This document shows positions 1 to 8,524 of a stretch of 35,933 bases of DNA, one piece after another. The notes below the pieces were generated by a model. That model worked only from the letters and a program-made list of their open reading frames with translations. It made no database searches and was not told the origin of the DNA. Source of the DNA: Spongiibacteraceae bacterium UBA5047 (GTDB taxonomy: Bacteria > Pseudomonadota > Gammaproteobacteria > Pseudomonadales > Spongiibacteraceae). The stretch lies in the NCBI GenBank assembly GCA_002415025.1, contig DIBR01000035.1, positions 1-35,933 of the forward strand, in the 5' to 3' direction. Position numbers and translations under genes: made by a program. Position 1 is the stretch's first letter, and every line of letters starts with the position of its first letter.

Positions 1-809
1 ATCACATAATCCGTGATCGACTGCTTCGCTTCAGCAAAAGAGCGGTATCCCGTTTCCGGTACCCACTCGGTTTTCAGGCTGCGGAAGAACCGTTCCATTG
101 GTGCATTATCCCAGCAGTTACCCCGTCGACTCATGCTCTGCTTTATCTGGTAGCGCCACAAGTGTTGCCGGAAGCGCAGGCTGGTGTATTGAACGCCTTG
201 ATCTGAATGGAACAACAAGCCATTAGGCCTTCCTCTCGATTCGTAAGCCATCAGTAACGCCTTACTGGTTAGCTCGCTGTCAGCCTTTAGCGACAACGCC
301 CAGCCAACCGGTTTCCGAGCGTATAGATCCAGCACTACCGCCAGATAAGCCCATCGTTGGCCTGTCCAGATGTAGGTAATATCACCACACCAAACCTGGT
401 TGGGTTTACCCACAGCGAACTGCCGATCCAGTGTGTTGGGAATGGCCACATGCAGCTTCTCAGCCCGTTTATAAGCGTGTTTGGGCAGCTGATTACTCAC
501 CAGCCCCAACTCTTTCATCAAACCACCCGCCACATATCGCGTTAGCTTTTCGCCTCGCTGGTTGACGATAGAGGCAACCGTTCTGGCACCTGCGGAGCCA
601 CCACTCAACTGGTGTGCGGCACGTACCATCAACTTCAGCTTGCGACGGTAGGGGCTATCGCCTTCTGGGCGACTACGCCAGTACTTGTAACTGCTACGCT
701 GAATATCGAATGTCTGGCACAGCAGCTTTACGGGATAGCTCTCTTGAAGCCGCTGAATTATCGAATATTTTTCAGCTCGTCTGACATCAAGAGAGCCATA
801 CCCTTTTTT
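1..809 (-). CDS. IS3-family transposase OrfB, DDE integrase domain (partial)
   Basis: This is the catalytic half of the transposase, reading without a stop from the frameshift site down to the first base of the window; its C-terminus lies outside. It contains an HTH_21-like N-terminal part (SIIQRLQESYPVKLL, then SSYKYWRSRPEG) and an rve integrase core. The DDE residues are visible: the first Asp in WCGDITYIW, the second in FHSDQGVQYTS and the Glu in NAPMERFFRSLK. It has no convincing start codon of its own at the expected place, so it is presumably made as an OrfAB fusion by -1 frameshifting at 803-809. All motifs are intact, so this half does not look decayed. Confidence 0.9.
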
Positions 810-1068
810 AAAATGTCTTTCTCTGTTTCAAGGCGCTTAACTTGCCGCTCGAGCTCCCGAATACGACGCTGTTCTGAGGTCATAGGAGAGGCATCGTAGC
901 TGCCACCAGAACGTTCTTGCTTGAGTTGGCGAACCCATTTGTCCATCGTGGACTTGCCCACGTTCATGGCTTCGGCGGCGTCTTTCACTGAATGCCCTGG
1001 TCAACGACGAGCTGTGCGGATTCGAGCCGAAACTCGGGGCTGAAGGTCGGGCGTGATGGTCTGGTCAT
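758..1068 (-). pseudogene. IS3-family OrfA (HTH_Tnp_1), frameshifted
   Basis: OrfA is the DNA-binding partner of the IS3 transposase. From ATG at 1068 the reading gives MTRPSRPTFSPEFRLESAQL and hits a stop at 985-987, just after DQGIQ. Homology resumes in another frame with VKDAAEAMNVGKSTMDKWVR and runs through the leucine-zipper region to a stop at 758. Relatives read DQGYSVxxAAEAMN here, so adding one base near 989-993 restores G-Y-S-V-K-D: a single-base deletion. The distal ORF could start at GTG 988 but would lack the first ~27 residues. A sequencing error cannot be excluded. Confidence 0.8.
803..809 (-). promoter_or_regulatory. Programmed -1 frameshift slippery heptamer A AAA AAG
   Basis: In the orfA frame the minus strand reads tta aaa aag, which contains the heptamer A AAA AAG, the classic bacterial -1 slippery site of IS3 elements. 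OrfB continues in the -1 frame from this point, so tandem slippage of the ribosome would yield the OrfAB transposase. The site is seen directly; its use is inferred from the family mechanism. Confidence 0.75.
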
Positions 1069-1088
1069 TGGGTCACCTGTAATCGAAT

Positions 1089-1107
1089 GAGGTGATGCTA
1101 TCACCTC
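1089..1107. repeat. Inverted repeat in the IS promoter region
   Basis: GAGGTGAT and ATCACCTC form a perfect 8-bp inverted repeat around a 3-base loop. It lies between the IS end and the orfA start at 1068. It could be a transposase-binding site or a hairpin protecting orfA from read-through expression. Only the repeat itself is seen. Confidence 0.6.
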
Positions 1108-1135
1108 TAATTAGGTGGCCAAATTCACTATGCCA

Positions 1136-2143
1136 CTACATGATGCTGTTATCGTAATTTTTATAACCGAGAATCGAGTTAATTTTTGGATGGATTGGAG
1201 AAACAAGCTTAATACCGGTGCGGCGTTCTTTGGGTACATGTGAAAAGCCGGTGCGCTCAGTAATATCTCCCGATATCGAGAGAGACCCGATCGAAAGGGG
1301 GCGTTGCGCATGCAGCTCAAGATGAGGCCTGGACTGCCACCCGGAGTCGGTTAGTGGACCATCAAATTCGCCGGGAATGAGATTTCTCAATACGGCGGTG
1401 ATATCCCATGAAGCCCATTTTTTGGTTAGCCCTATATCGATATTGCCAAAATGATGCTCGTTGCTGTCGCGACTGGGATCGAAAAGATCGTCGTCTTCGT
1501 GCTCCACCAATCGGAGTTTTCGTTCATGCACGATAATGTATTGGTATTTGAAGCTGGCGCCGAAATTGAAACCCTTTAGCCAGTTGACGTTGAAGCGTTT
1601 CATTAAAGCCAGATCGATTACCGCTACACCGGCGGTTTCTATCGTGGATTCCAGATCGGCTGGCATGAGACCCGCGGTCATCGTTGCCAATTGCAGTCGC
1701 TGTTCGTCCTCGGGGTCGTAGACAAAGGTGCCGGCGAATCGCCCTTGGCCACAAGCACACAGGTGCCAACCTTCTGGTAGCAATGGCGCATCAAATAGTA
1801 CCGCGAAATTAGCTCGACCCGTAGCGAATTGACCATCCAGCTCTTTCATCTCCGCGATAAGAGAGTCGGTTTCGAAGTCGAGTAATAACACACCGGATTC
1901 GGAACGATCACCGAGCCCTCTTGCTTGTTCAGCTAAATCCAGCACTTCACTCAGGAATCTGTCATTGTCAGTAATGCGAACACGCCCTGTAATGCCCAGT
2001 AATGGCGGGCTATCGCTCTGTTTATCCGGTAAAAGTGACGGGGAAAACGCTGCCGCTACTAATTGCGCCTGTTGGGCGATTGCGACAGGCACTTGCGTAC
2101 TTAGCCGGATGCAAGTAACCAGGATGATAAATGGATGTTTCAC
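1136..2143 (-). CDS. TraF-like outer-membrane barrel protein, C-terminus truncated by the IS
   Basis: The product is 335 residues with an N-terminal export signal (MKHPFIILVTC..VAIAQ). Its second half resembles the TraF_2 family (conjugal transfer TraF-like outer-membrane proteins): a GASFKYQ strand, an acidic EDDDLFDPSRDSNE loop, GNIDIGLTKKW, LRNLIPGEFDG, and a barrel strand ending in ILGYKNYD. Family members carry a further ~25-30 residues of barrel after that strand. Here the frame ends two codons later, and the last Met and stop codon come from the IS end. Its start overlaps the RND gene stop by 4 bases (ATGA), so it was co-translated with the pump. It sits where a TolC-type channel often lies, but is not itself TolC-like. 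The truncated barrel probably folds poorly. Confidence 0.65.
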   Translation of the reverse strand: MKHPFIILVTCIRLSTQVPVAIAQQAQLVAAAFSPSLLPDKQSDSPPLLGITGRVRITDNDRFLSEVLDLAEQARGLGDRSESGVLLLDFETDSLIAEMKELDGQFATGRANFAVLFDAPLLPEGWHLCACGQGRFAGTFVYDPEDEQRLQLATMTAGLMPADLESTIETAGVAVIDLALMKRFNVNWLKGFNFGASFKYQYIIVHERKLRLVEHEDDDLFDPSRDSNEHHFGNIDIGLTKKWASWDITAVLRNLIPGEFDGPLTDSGWQSRPHLELHAQRPLSIGSLSISGDITERTGFSHVPKERRTGIKLVSPIHPKINSILGYKNYDNSIM

Positions 2144-5100
2144 GCACGCTTCCTTAGCGCTACGCTTTTAAATTTTCTTAGCGATCGTGCGGCATCGTCC
2201 GCGATCACATAGGCGGCTGGTAAAACCAGAAGCGTGAGAATTGTCGACGAAGACATACCACCGATGACAAGAAAACCGACTGGATTACGGAGTTCAGAGC
2301 CGTCGCTATTCGCTAACGCCACAGGCACCATGCCCAAGACAGTGGACAAAGCAGTCATTAGTACTGGCCGTAGTCGCTGAGGGCCTGCACTCAACACCGC
2401 GTCCCTCGACGCTTTCCCTGCCTCGCGGAACTGATTTGCAAGGTCTACAAGCAGGATGCCATTTTTCATGACAAGCCCCATGAGCGCAATGAGTGCAATC
2501 TGAACAAAAATGTTCAAAGGTTGATTGAAAAAATAGAGCATTGAGAAAGCGCCTATAAAAGAGAGGGGAGCCGTGACCATGACAATTAGGGGCTGCACAA
2601 AGCTGTTAAATAAGCTCGCCAGGATCATGTAAAGCGACACGAGGGCTAAAACGAAGGCGAAAATAATCGCGTCTGTGCTGTCCTGCATGCGTCGGGCTTG
2701 ACCAAGGTATAGGCCGGAATAACCTTCGGGCAGGCCGACCTCAGCGACGATGCGGTCTAGCTCCTCTGTTGCAGTCCCGAGCGCAACGCCAGGCTTTGTG
2801 TTGGCGAAAATACCAATTTTTCGGGATCGAGACTGGCGCTCAATCTGGGCTGGGCCTGAAGCAAAGCGAAGGTCGGCCACATTGGCAAAATCAATGAGCG
2901 ATCTGTCCGACGCCCGCGATTGAATGAGCTCGACCCAGCGCATGTCAGCGCGGTCGTCTTCCTCCATCTGGGCGCGCACCTCGATCCTTTCTCCATTTTC
3001 CTCATAGGAAGTGACCTCTATCCCGCCCAGCATAATACGCGCGTTGTTGGCAAGGCTTTTGATCGAGACGCCTAAATCTGCCGCTTTGGCACGATCGACA
3101 TCAATTTGTAGTTCTGGGCGGCCAATTTTGTACGTAGAGTGTATATCCGCATAAATGCCGGTTTCTCGCATACGTCGCATGACCTCGTCGGTAATCCGTT
3201 CAAGCTCCCCCAGATCTGAACCGGTCAACGCATATTCCATATCAAAGGACGTAAGACCGCCACCGGTCATGATGGGCATTTCAGAAACAGAGATCGTTTT
3301 GGCCTCGGGTATAACCTTGTAGAGCACCTGGCGCGCTTCGGCCATAACGTCAAATTGATCCGATAAGCGATCTTTTTTGTGGACAAGTTTGAGAAAATAA
3401 CTAATCTCGTTCACCCGCTCGGTCTGGTTGCCGCCGACGGTGAAGAATACGTTATCAACGTGTTTTATTTTTGCGAGCTCAGCGGCAGCGCGCTTCGCAA
3501 GCTCTCGTGACTGGGATATGCCTGCGCCTTGCTCCAATTCAACGTCGGCGATGAACTCTGACCTGTCAAGCGAAGGGATAAAATCGATGGCCAAGCGTTG
3601 AGCGACGAGCACGCCAATCACCACGGAACCCAGCGCGGCCGCGACCACAAAATAGCGATAGCGAATGGAAATGCTCAGCATTCGGCTATACCAGTTTTCC
3701 AGGCGCGATAGAGCCCGATCGATTAGGGAGCTAATTGCGCCTTTGTGCGCTTGTGGTTTTAAAATTCGAGCACACAGCGCAGGTGTGAGCGTGAGCGACA
3801 CGAGCAGCGACACTCCAATGGAAAACACTACCGTTAATCCATATTCACGGAAAAAACGGCCAATCACCCCTTCCATAAAAGCGATGGGCACGTAAACCGC
3901 CATGATTGCTACTGTCGCTGCAATGACCGCACCGCCCACCCGATCGACGCCGTGGGAGGCTGCGTTCGCCGGGCTCATGCCGCCTTCTATTTCCCGCTGA
4001 ATACTTTCTAGCACAACAATGGCATCGTCCACCAGAAGACCGATGGCCATGGCGAGGGCAATCAGCGTCATCATGTTGATGGTGAAGTCTGCGGTATAGA
4101 AGGCAAAAAAAGTAGCAATTAAAGCACATGGCATGGCGATAGAGACAATCAGCGTTGCCCCTATACTGAGGAGAAAGAACCAGGTGACGATAGCTACGAG
4201 ACCGATGGCAAATATCATGTCCGCAAATGTGTCTCGAATGCCGGCCTCGGTGAAGAGAGATGCATCTTGAGCTGTGACGATAGTTGTTCCCTCTGGCGCT
4301 AAAGCCCGCACCTCATCGAGTGCCTCTTTTACGGCGTTGGCGACTTCGACGACGTTTGTGCCAGATTGCCTGCGAATATCAAGGGAAATACCGGTGCGGC
4401 CGTCTAACTCCGCGTAGGTGCGCTCGTCTTCCAACCCATCCTCGATGCGGGACACATCACCGAGCTTTACAGGCGCTTGACGGTCAAATGCGACGATGAG
4501 CTCTTCGAATTCACGGATTGAACCGACCTCGCCTTTTGTTTTAACGCCGAATTCGCGATCTTTCATCTCGGTTTCCATGCGGCCGCCTGGTACTTCCACA
4601 TGTTCTCGCTTTATAGCCTGAACTACTTCATCGGCGGTTAGACCATAAGCGCGCAGGCGTTCTGCATTTAGCCAAATTCGTATTTGCCGTTCACGTCCAC
4701 CAACGACTGTTACAGTTCCGACGCCGGTAACGCGTTGGAGGCGATTCTTAACGGTGTCCTCTGCAAACACTGTCAGTTCGCTGATTGGCACCGTACTTGC
4801 GATCATGACGGACAAAATCGGCGCAGATGCAGGATCGACTTTCTCAACAATGGGTGGCTCGATATCTAAGGGCAAATTACGCCGTGCAACGTCCAGCTTG
4901 TCCCGGACATCCTGGACCTTAACATCGAGGTTGTCCTCCATCTCAAATTCGAGAAAGATTTGTGACAGTCCTTCTGAGCTCACAGAACGGAGAAGTTTGA
5001 GGCCCGCTATGGTGTTTACAGCTTCTTCAATGACATCAGTGACTTCGGTCTCAATAGTTTCCGGCGATGCCCCCTCGAGCGCTGTGGTTACAGATACGTA

Positions 5101-5229
5101 GGGTATGTCCAGTTCGGGGAAAAAATTAACACCTAGACGTGCTAGCGAAATCGATCCAAGTACAACCAGTGCACCGATTAGCATGGTTGCAAAGACCGGT
5201 CGTCGGATAGACAGATCGGAAATCCACAT
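2140..5229 (-). CDS. RND efflux permease, HAE1/AcrB type
   Basis: This is the inner-membrane proton-driven pump of a tripartite efflux system, 1029 residues, normal for AcrB/MexB relatives. Family marks are the N-terminal SIRRPVFATML helix, FFPELDIPYVSVTT, the porter domains, and the proton-relay pair D401-D402 in AIGLLVDDAIVVLESIQ on TM4. The second transmembrane half ends in a short basic tail (KFKSVALRKRA). The start is ATG 5229, overlapping the stop of the membrane fusion gene in a TGATG arrangement; the end overlaps the TraF-like gene. MFP, pump and barrel are therefore one translationally coupled operon, probably under the divergent MarR gene. The substrate cannot be told from sequence. 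Confidence 0.93.
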   Translation of the reverse strand: MWISDLSIRRPVFATMLIGALVVLGSISLARLGVNFFPELDIPYVSVTTALEGASPETIETEVTDVIEEAVNTIAGLKLLRSVSSEGLSQIFLEFEMEDNLDVKVQDVRDKLDVARRNLPLDIEPPIVEKVDPASAPILSVMIASTVPISELTVFAEDTVKNRLQRVTGVGTVTVVGGRERQIRIWLNAERLRAYGLTADEVVQAIKREHVEVPGGRMETEMKDREFGVKTKGEVGSIREFEELIVAFDRQAPVKLGDVSRIEDGLEDERTYAELDGRTGISLDIRRQSGTNVVEVANAVKEALDEVRALAPEGTTIVTAQDASLFTEAGIRDTFADMIFAIGLVAIVTWFFLLSIGATLIVSIAMPCALIATFFAFYTADFTINMMTLIALAMAIGLLVDDAIVVLESIQREIEGGMSPANAASHGVDRVGGAVIAATVAIMAVYVPIAFMEGVIGRFFREYGLTVVFSIGVSLLVSLTLTPALCARILKPQAHKGAISSLIDRALSRLENWYSRMLSISIRYRYFVVAAALGSVVIGVLVAQRLAIDFIPSLDRSEFIADVELEQGAGISQSRELAKRAAAELAKIKHVDNVFFTVGGNQTERVNEISYFLKLVHKKDRLSDQFDVMAEARQVLYKVIPEAKTISVSEMPIMTGGGLTSFDMEYALTGSDLGELERITDEVMRRMRETGIYADIHSTYKIGRPELQIDVDRAKAADLGVSIKSLANNARIMLGGIEVTSYEENGERIEVRAQMEEDDRADMRWVELIQSRASDRSLIDFANVADLRFASGPAQIERQSRSRKIGIFANTKPGVALGTATEELDRIVAEVGLPEGYSGLYLGQARRMQDSTDAIIFAFVLALVSLYMILASLFNSFVQPLIVMVTAPLSFIGAFSMLYFFNQPLNIFVQIALIALMGLVMKNGILLVDLANQFREAGKASRDAVLSAGPQRLRPVLMTALSTVLGMVPVALANSDGSELRNPVGFLVIGGMSSSTILTLLVLPAAYVIADDAARSLRKFKSVALRKRA

Positions 5230-6362
5230 CAGTTTTCCAATCCTTCTTTTCTGGTCATGACGACATCGTCAGAAACGTCAGTAAGGTGCGAGCTCGGCAA
5301 TACGCGCATGCCGGCCTCCAGTCCACTAAGCACCTCAACCGAATCAGTGTTGTGGTCACGTGTTGTTAAGTGGCGTATTCTTGCCTTGCCATCTTCGTAG
5401 AGCAAGACATAGGGGTCGTTGGGCGGGCCACGCAATAAAGAACGGGGGAGGAGAACGACTTTGTGCGGCTTGGGAAAAATCTCGGCTCGCGCGAAAAGGC
5501 CCGGTTTGATTTTGTAGCCGTCATTGGTGATAACTGAACGTGCGTCAATCGACCGAGAGGCTATATCGATTCGGTCGTTAATAATGTGAATCTCAGATTC
5601 AATTACATCCGGTATACCATCGATACGGATTTCGACTTTCGTGCCTAACGTGATTTCGGGTAAGTACTTGGCAGCTATACTCCAGACGGCTACGACAGGA
5701 TCGGCTTTTTTTACCTGGACCACGGCCGAGTTTCCCATGCCTGAGGCTCGGCTTGAGATGAAAACGCCTTCGTCCACAAACCGTTCGGTGATTACGCCGG
5801 TGTAGGGCGCGCGGGCAATAGCATCTTCAAGACTCTGTTCAACCTGGGCGAGTTTTGACTTTGTAATATCGACACGGGCTCTCGCAGTTTCTAAAGCGGC
5901 GGCCGAGGTGTCAAATTGCGCTGCTGAAGCTACTCCCTTGTTGCGCAGATTGGAGACCCGATTAAATTCAATCTTTGCCTTTCGAAATTCGGCCGCGTAT
6001 AGGGCGGATGAAGCAGCGAGTTCCTGCTTTTGTAACCTGAGTACGACGTCTCGCGTTCGAAACAAGGCGTCGCCAGCTTTCACTCGATCGCCAACGCGCA
6101 CATAGATTTCCTCAATCGTTCCTTCGATCTTGGGGCCAATATTGCTGGATTTTGCAGCCATTATCGTACCGGTTGCCAAAATGGGTTTTACAACGTTTTC
6201 AGTAGTGACGGTATGTAAGGCGAATTGGGATGGTTGAGAGTGCTCGGATGGCGGTGCTTGCTCAGTAATTTCGTTCTCTGCCGATGCAAATGCTTTGCCA
6301 CTATGAAAAGCGGCGATCAGTGGCAGCGACACAAGAAAAATCGATTTGCTGATAAGGCGCAA
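5229..6362 (-). CDS. RND efflux periplasmic adaptor (membrane fusion protein)
   Basis: This adaptor links the RND pump to an outer-membrane channel. From the chosen TTG start at 6362 it is 377 residues. It has a hydrophobic export signal ending near AFHSGKAFA, a biotinyl-lipoyl-like half motif (KIEGTIEEIYVRVGDRVKAG), a coiled-coil hairpin rich in Ala, Arg and Lys, the second lipoyl half (IARAPYTGVITERFVDEG), then beta-barrel and membrane-proximal domains. The frame is open up to ATG 6410, but TTG 6362 has a GAGGG Shine-Dalgarno 7 bases upstream and puts a clean signal peptide first. The longer version would cover the control region shared with marR. The start is an inference; the family is clear. 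Confidence 0.88.
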   Translation of the reverse strand: MRLISKSIFLVSLPLIAAFHSGKAFASAENEITEQAPPSEHSQPSQFALHTVTTENVVKPILATGTIMAAKSSNIGPKIEGTIEEIYVRVGDRVKAGDALFRTRDVVLRLQKQELAASSALYAAEFRKAKIEFNRVSNLRNKGVASAAQFDTSAAALETARARVDITKSKLAQVEQSLEDAIARAPYTGVITERFVDEGVFISSRASGMGNSAVVQVKKADPVVAVWSIAAKYLPEITLGTKVEIRIDGIPDVIESEIHIINDRIDIASRSIDARSVITNDGYKIKPGLFARAEIFPKPHKVVLLPRSLLRGPPNDPYVLLYEDGKARIRHLTTRDHNTDSVEVLSGLEAGMRVLPSSHLTDVSDDVVMTRKEGLEN

Positions 6363-6435
6363 TGGAATACCCTCTTGCAATAAGGCGTTGTACATACTAT
6401 AAGTATACATAACATATGTAAACAGAGGTTATTCC
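6363..6435. promoter_or_regulatory. Divergent control region with palindromes, probable MarR operator
   Basis: This short gap lies between the divergent adaptor and marR genes. It is very A+T-rich and holds a perfect inverted repeat ATACT-ATA-AGTAT at 6394-6406, followed by the small palindromes GTATAC and ACATATGT. MarR proteins bind such A+T-rich palindromes, usually overlapping promoters of a divergent target and of their own gene. Ligand-relieved repression of the efflux operon is the likely control scheme. The repeats are seen; the binding is inferred. Confidence 0.55.
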
Positions 6436-6945
6436 ATGAAGCGAGAGGACTTGGAGTGGAATTTAGGGTACCTGCTAGACGATGCAGCGCGGCTGATGAG
6501 GCGGGCCTTCGATGCGCGAATCAGACACTTGGGTTTGACGCGAGCACAGTGGTTTGTGCTTGCACAGCTTTATCGGGAAGATGGGTACACCCAGACTAAT
6601 CTTGCGAAACTGGCGGATATGGACAGGGCCACGCTGGGCAAAGTTGTCGACCGCCTCCAGGAAAAGGGCTTAATTGAGCGACGTCCCCACCCTGAAGACA
6701 GGCGGGCCAATCTTATCTACATCACAAAAGCATTTGATCGGCTGGTCGCGCCAATGCGTGCAGAATCAATACGACTCTACTCCGACGCCCTGCGCGGGCT
6801 TAGTGTCAAGCAGTGCGAGCAATTTACCGCTATGTTAGCCAAGGTCCGCGAAAATTTAATCGGTAAGGCAGAGATTGAAAATGATGGTGTTAGCGAAATG
6901 GATTCGTATATGCCACGCATGGTCGGCGTCCGTGAGCTTACCTGA
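6436..6945 (+). CDS. MarR-family transcriptional regulator
   Basis: The product is a 169-residue winged-helix dimer protein. Its N-terminal helix (DLEWNLGYLLDDAARLMRRA) leads into the helix-turn-helix (LTRAQWFVLAQLYRE, then QTNLAKLADMDRATLGKVVD). The wing has the MarR signature RRPHPEDRRANLIYIT with its conserved Asp-Arg. A C-terminal helix closes the dimer interface, and about 20 extra residues follow it. AGAGG at 6423-6427 supports ATG 6436. It is divergent from the RND efflux operon and most simply represses it in response to a small, perhaps aromatic or phenolic, ligand. The ligand is not deducible. Confidence 0.92.
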   Translation: MKREDLEWNLGYLLDDAARLMRRAFDARIRHLGLTRAQWFVLAQLYREDGYTQTNLAKLADMDRATLGKVVDRLQEKGLIERRPHPEDRRANLIYITKAFDRLVAPMRAESIRLYSDALRGLSVKQCEQFTAMLAKVRENLIGKAEIENDGVSEMDSYMPRMVGVRELT

Positions 6946-7090
6946 TTGCAGGTTCGGGCAGACAGAGAAGATGCAATAACTTTTAGTAATAATTATTTCC
7001 GCTACGCTGTGACTTGCGTGCAGCTGCCGATGCTATGCCAGGCATGCCTCGAGCATCCGGAGCCTTATTAAATATCTAAATGAGGAAAAT

Positions 7091-7564
7091 ATGGTGTTTG
7101 AGCAAGGAAAAACTGGTATTGGCAGCACTGAAAAGTTATTTGATATGTTCTTCACGCATGTTGGTACGCATCGTGACCTTGGATTGACGCTCCAAAATAT
7201 AGAGGGAGATATCGCTAAAATTCATCTTCCTTTTCAGAGTAAGCATGCTGACTCAATAGAAAATGGCAGTCTTCATACAACCGCAATAGCGACGGCCATT
7301 GATAGCGCCTGCGGCTGTGCGGTGATGCTTCATCTCGGCAAGCCGGCAGCCATCGCGACCGTGAATCTAAGAATCGATTACATGCGCAAACCTGAGCCTG
7401 GGCGGGGCTTGGTTATCGAAGCTAGTTGCTATCAATATGCGGAGGATTTTATCTATGTTGGTGCGGCGGCTTATCAGGTAAATTCAAAAATAATGTGCTG
7501 CAACGCTGTTGGCATATTTAAATCTGACACGCCGGGCCCCGTGCTTGGCATGGAAATAACGTAG
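7091..7564 (+). CDS. Hotdog-fold thioesterase, PaaI-like
   Basis: The 157-residue product resembles PaaI/acyl-CoA thioesterase II-like hotdog proteins. It has a first strand ending in LGLTLQNIEGDIAKIHLPF, an active-site helix segment NGSLHTTAIATAIDSACG with an Asp at the usual acidic position, and the strand VNLRIDYMRKPEPGR, which matches the family pattern (T/V)-x-(N/D)-L-x-x-x-Y-L-R-P. AGGA upstream of ATG 7091 supports the start. A second hotdog gene follows after 9 bases. The pair probably hydrolyses or proofreads acyl-CoA or aryl-CoA thioesters in a catabolic route, or forms a heteromeric thioesterase. The substrate is unknown. Confidence 0.75.
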   Translation: MVFEQGKTGIGSTEKLFDMFFTHVGTHRDLGLTLQNIEGDIAKIHLPFQSKHADSIENGSLHTTAIATAIDSACGCAVMLHLGKPAAIATVNLRIDYMRKPEPGRGLVIEASCYQYAEDFIYVGAAAYQVNSKIMCCNAVGIFKSDTPGPVLGMEIT

Positions 7565-7573
7565 GCACGCCGA

Positions 7574-7975
7574 ATGATAAACCAAAAGCTTATCGATTTT
7601 CTTGAAGAAACGCCTTATGCCCGTAACTACGGGACCGAAATAATTACTTCAATACCAGAGACGGAGTGCGTAACCCGGTGGCAGAATGTTTTTACGGGTA
7701 ACCCACTTTTGCGTGCCTGGCACGGAGGCGTAGTTTCAGGTGTTCTTGAGCTGACCGGGACGCTCGCCGTCATAAATTCTGCCAAGACTAAAGAGTGCGC
7801 ATTGCTTTCTATAAACACGAGCTACCTTCGTCCAGCCTTAGGTGATAAAAGTTTGTTTAGCCGTGCCACTGTCGTTCGAAGCGGAAAACGTGTTCATACG
7901 GTCAGCGCTGTTGTGTGGCAAAACTCTCCGGATGAACCAACAGCAATCGCATCATTAACGTTCGCAGGAAAGTAG
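7574..7975 (+). CDS. Hotdog-fold thioesterase, PaaI-like (second of a pair)
   Basis: This 133-residue protein is another PaaI-type hotdog domain. It carries the more classical active-site motif WHGGVVSGVLELTGTLAV, in which the His-Gly-Gly turn is present and a Glu stands at the catalytic acid position. The central strand LLSINTSYLRPALGD and a final strand VVWQNSPDEPTAIASLTF complete the fold. It begins 9 bases after the first hotdog gene, and its ribosome-binding site is weak, so it is probably co-translated. The two proteins differ clearly in sequence and are not a recent duplication. Confidence 0.78.
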   Translation: MINQKLIDFLEETPYARNYGTEIITSIPETECVTRWQNVFTGNPLLRAWHGGVVSGVLELTGTLAVINSAKTKECALLSINTSYLRPALGDKSLFSRATVVRSGKRVHTVSAVVWQNSPDEPTAIASLTFAGK

Positions 7976-8246
7976 TAACTCATGGTCTGCAGAAAGTCCG
8001 GGGCATCCACTTCAATTGCAATCCCGATTGAGGATTTTTATAAGAGTTGCCCTAAGCGTTCACCAAAACTGCTTTTGTCGTCATGGCAAAGCGTGATCTT
8101 TACTGACTGAGTAAACACATCTCGCCACACCCTTCATATCACAAGTATCCATCTTTAGATCAAATGCCTCTATTTTTTTCGAGGTGCCTGTTGCTAGATT
8201 ACCCAAGTGAAAAGGCCAACACTTTGGGGGCGCGAGCTAAAAGCGC

Positions 8247-8449
8247 ATGGCCAAAATTCATTTCCCATGCTGGTTCCCAATAATACCGTTGATCCTGCGC
8301 AGTACGCGCAACAGTTGAGGACGAAAGTCCCGCTTGTATTGGATCCACAAGTCCAATCATTGGGCTGTCACCAATTACGGGAAAACGGAAAGTTCGTAGG
8401 ACGACCCGGTGAACTGTTCTCTTTCAGCGGGCCAGAAGGCGATTTTTAA
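8247..8449 (+). pseudogene. Decayed N-terminal fragment of a cytochrome P450
   Basis: An open frame here contains FPMLVPNNTVDPAQYAQQLR and ends in SFSGPEGD. This aligns with the N-terminus of the intact P450 at 11452 (FPMLDPNYIDNPEPYWQQLR, then SSSSGPGGG). At DNA level the putative start ATGGCCAAAATTCATTTCCC matches the start region of that gene with one base missing. Between 8355 and 8390 the expected P450 strand appears in another frame (HWAVTNYGKT against FWVVTRYEDV), so at least two more frameshifts are present. Homology stops near 8449. It is a dead paralogous remnant. The rest of the 7976-8524 gap shows nothing else I can identify. Confidence 0.75.
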
Positions 8450-8524
8450 GCAGAGGGCCGCAGCTAATTTTTGATGTGTCCGCACAACCGTGTCGACACC
8501 CCCAGACAGGTGAAGAATTCTATT

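Larger units (their letters stand above)
1..1140 (-). mobile_element. IS3-family insertion sequence, cut by the window start
   Basis: The segment carries a typical IS3-family orfA/orfB pair on the minus strand, with orfB in the -1 frame relative to orfA. The upstream end of the element is taken to be base 1140: read on the minus strand, the sequence from there begins TGTAGTGGCATAGTG, and IS3-family ends begin with TG. The neighbouring TraF-like gene loses homology exactly here. The other end, and so the target-site duplication and the partner inverted repeat, lie outside the window. The family assignment rests on the protein sequences. The precise end at 1140 is inferred from the gene truncation. 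Confidence 0.85.
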
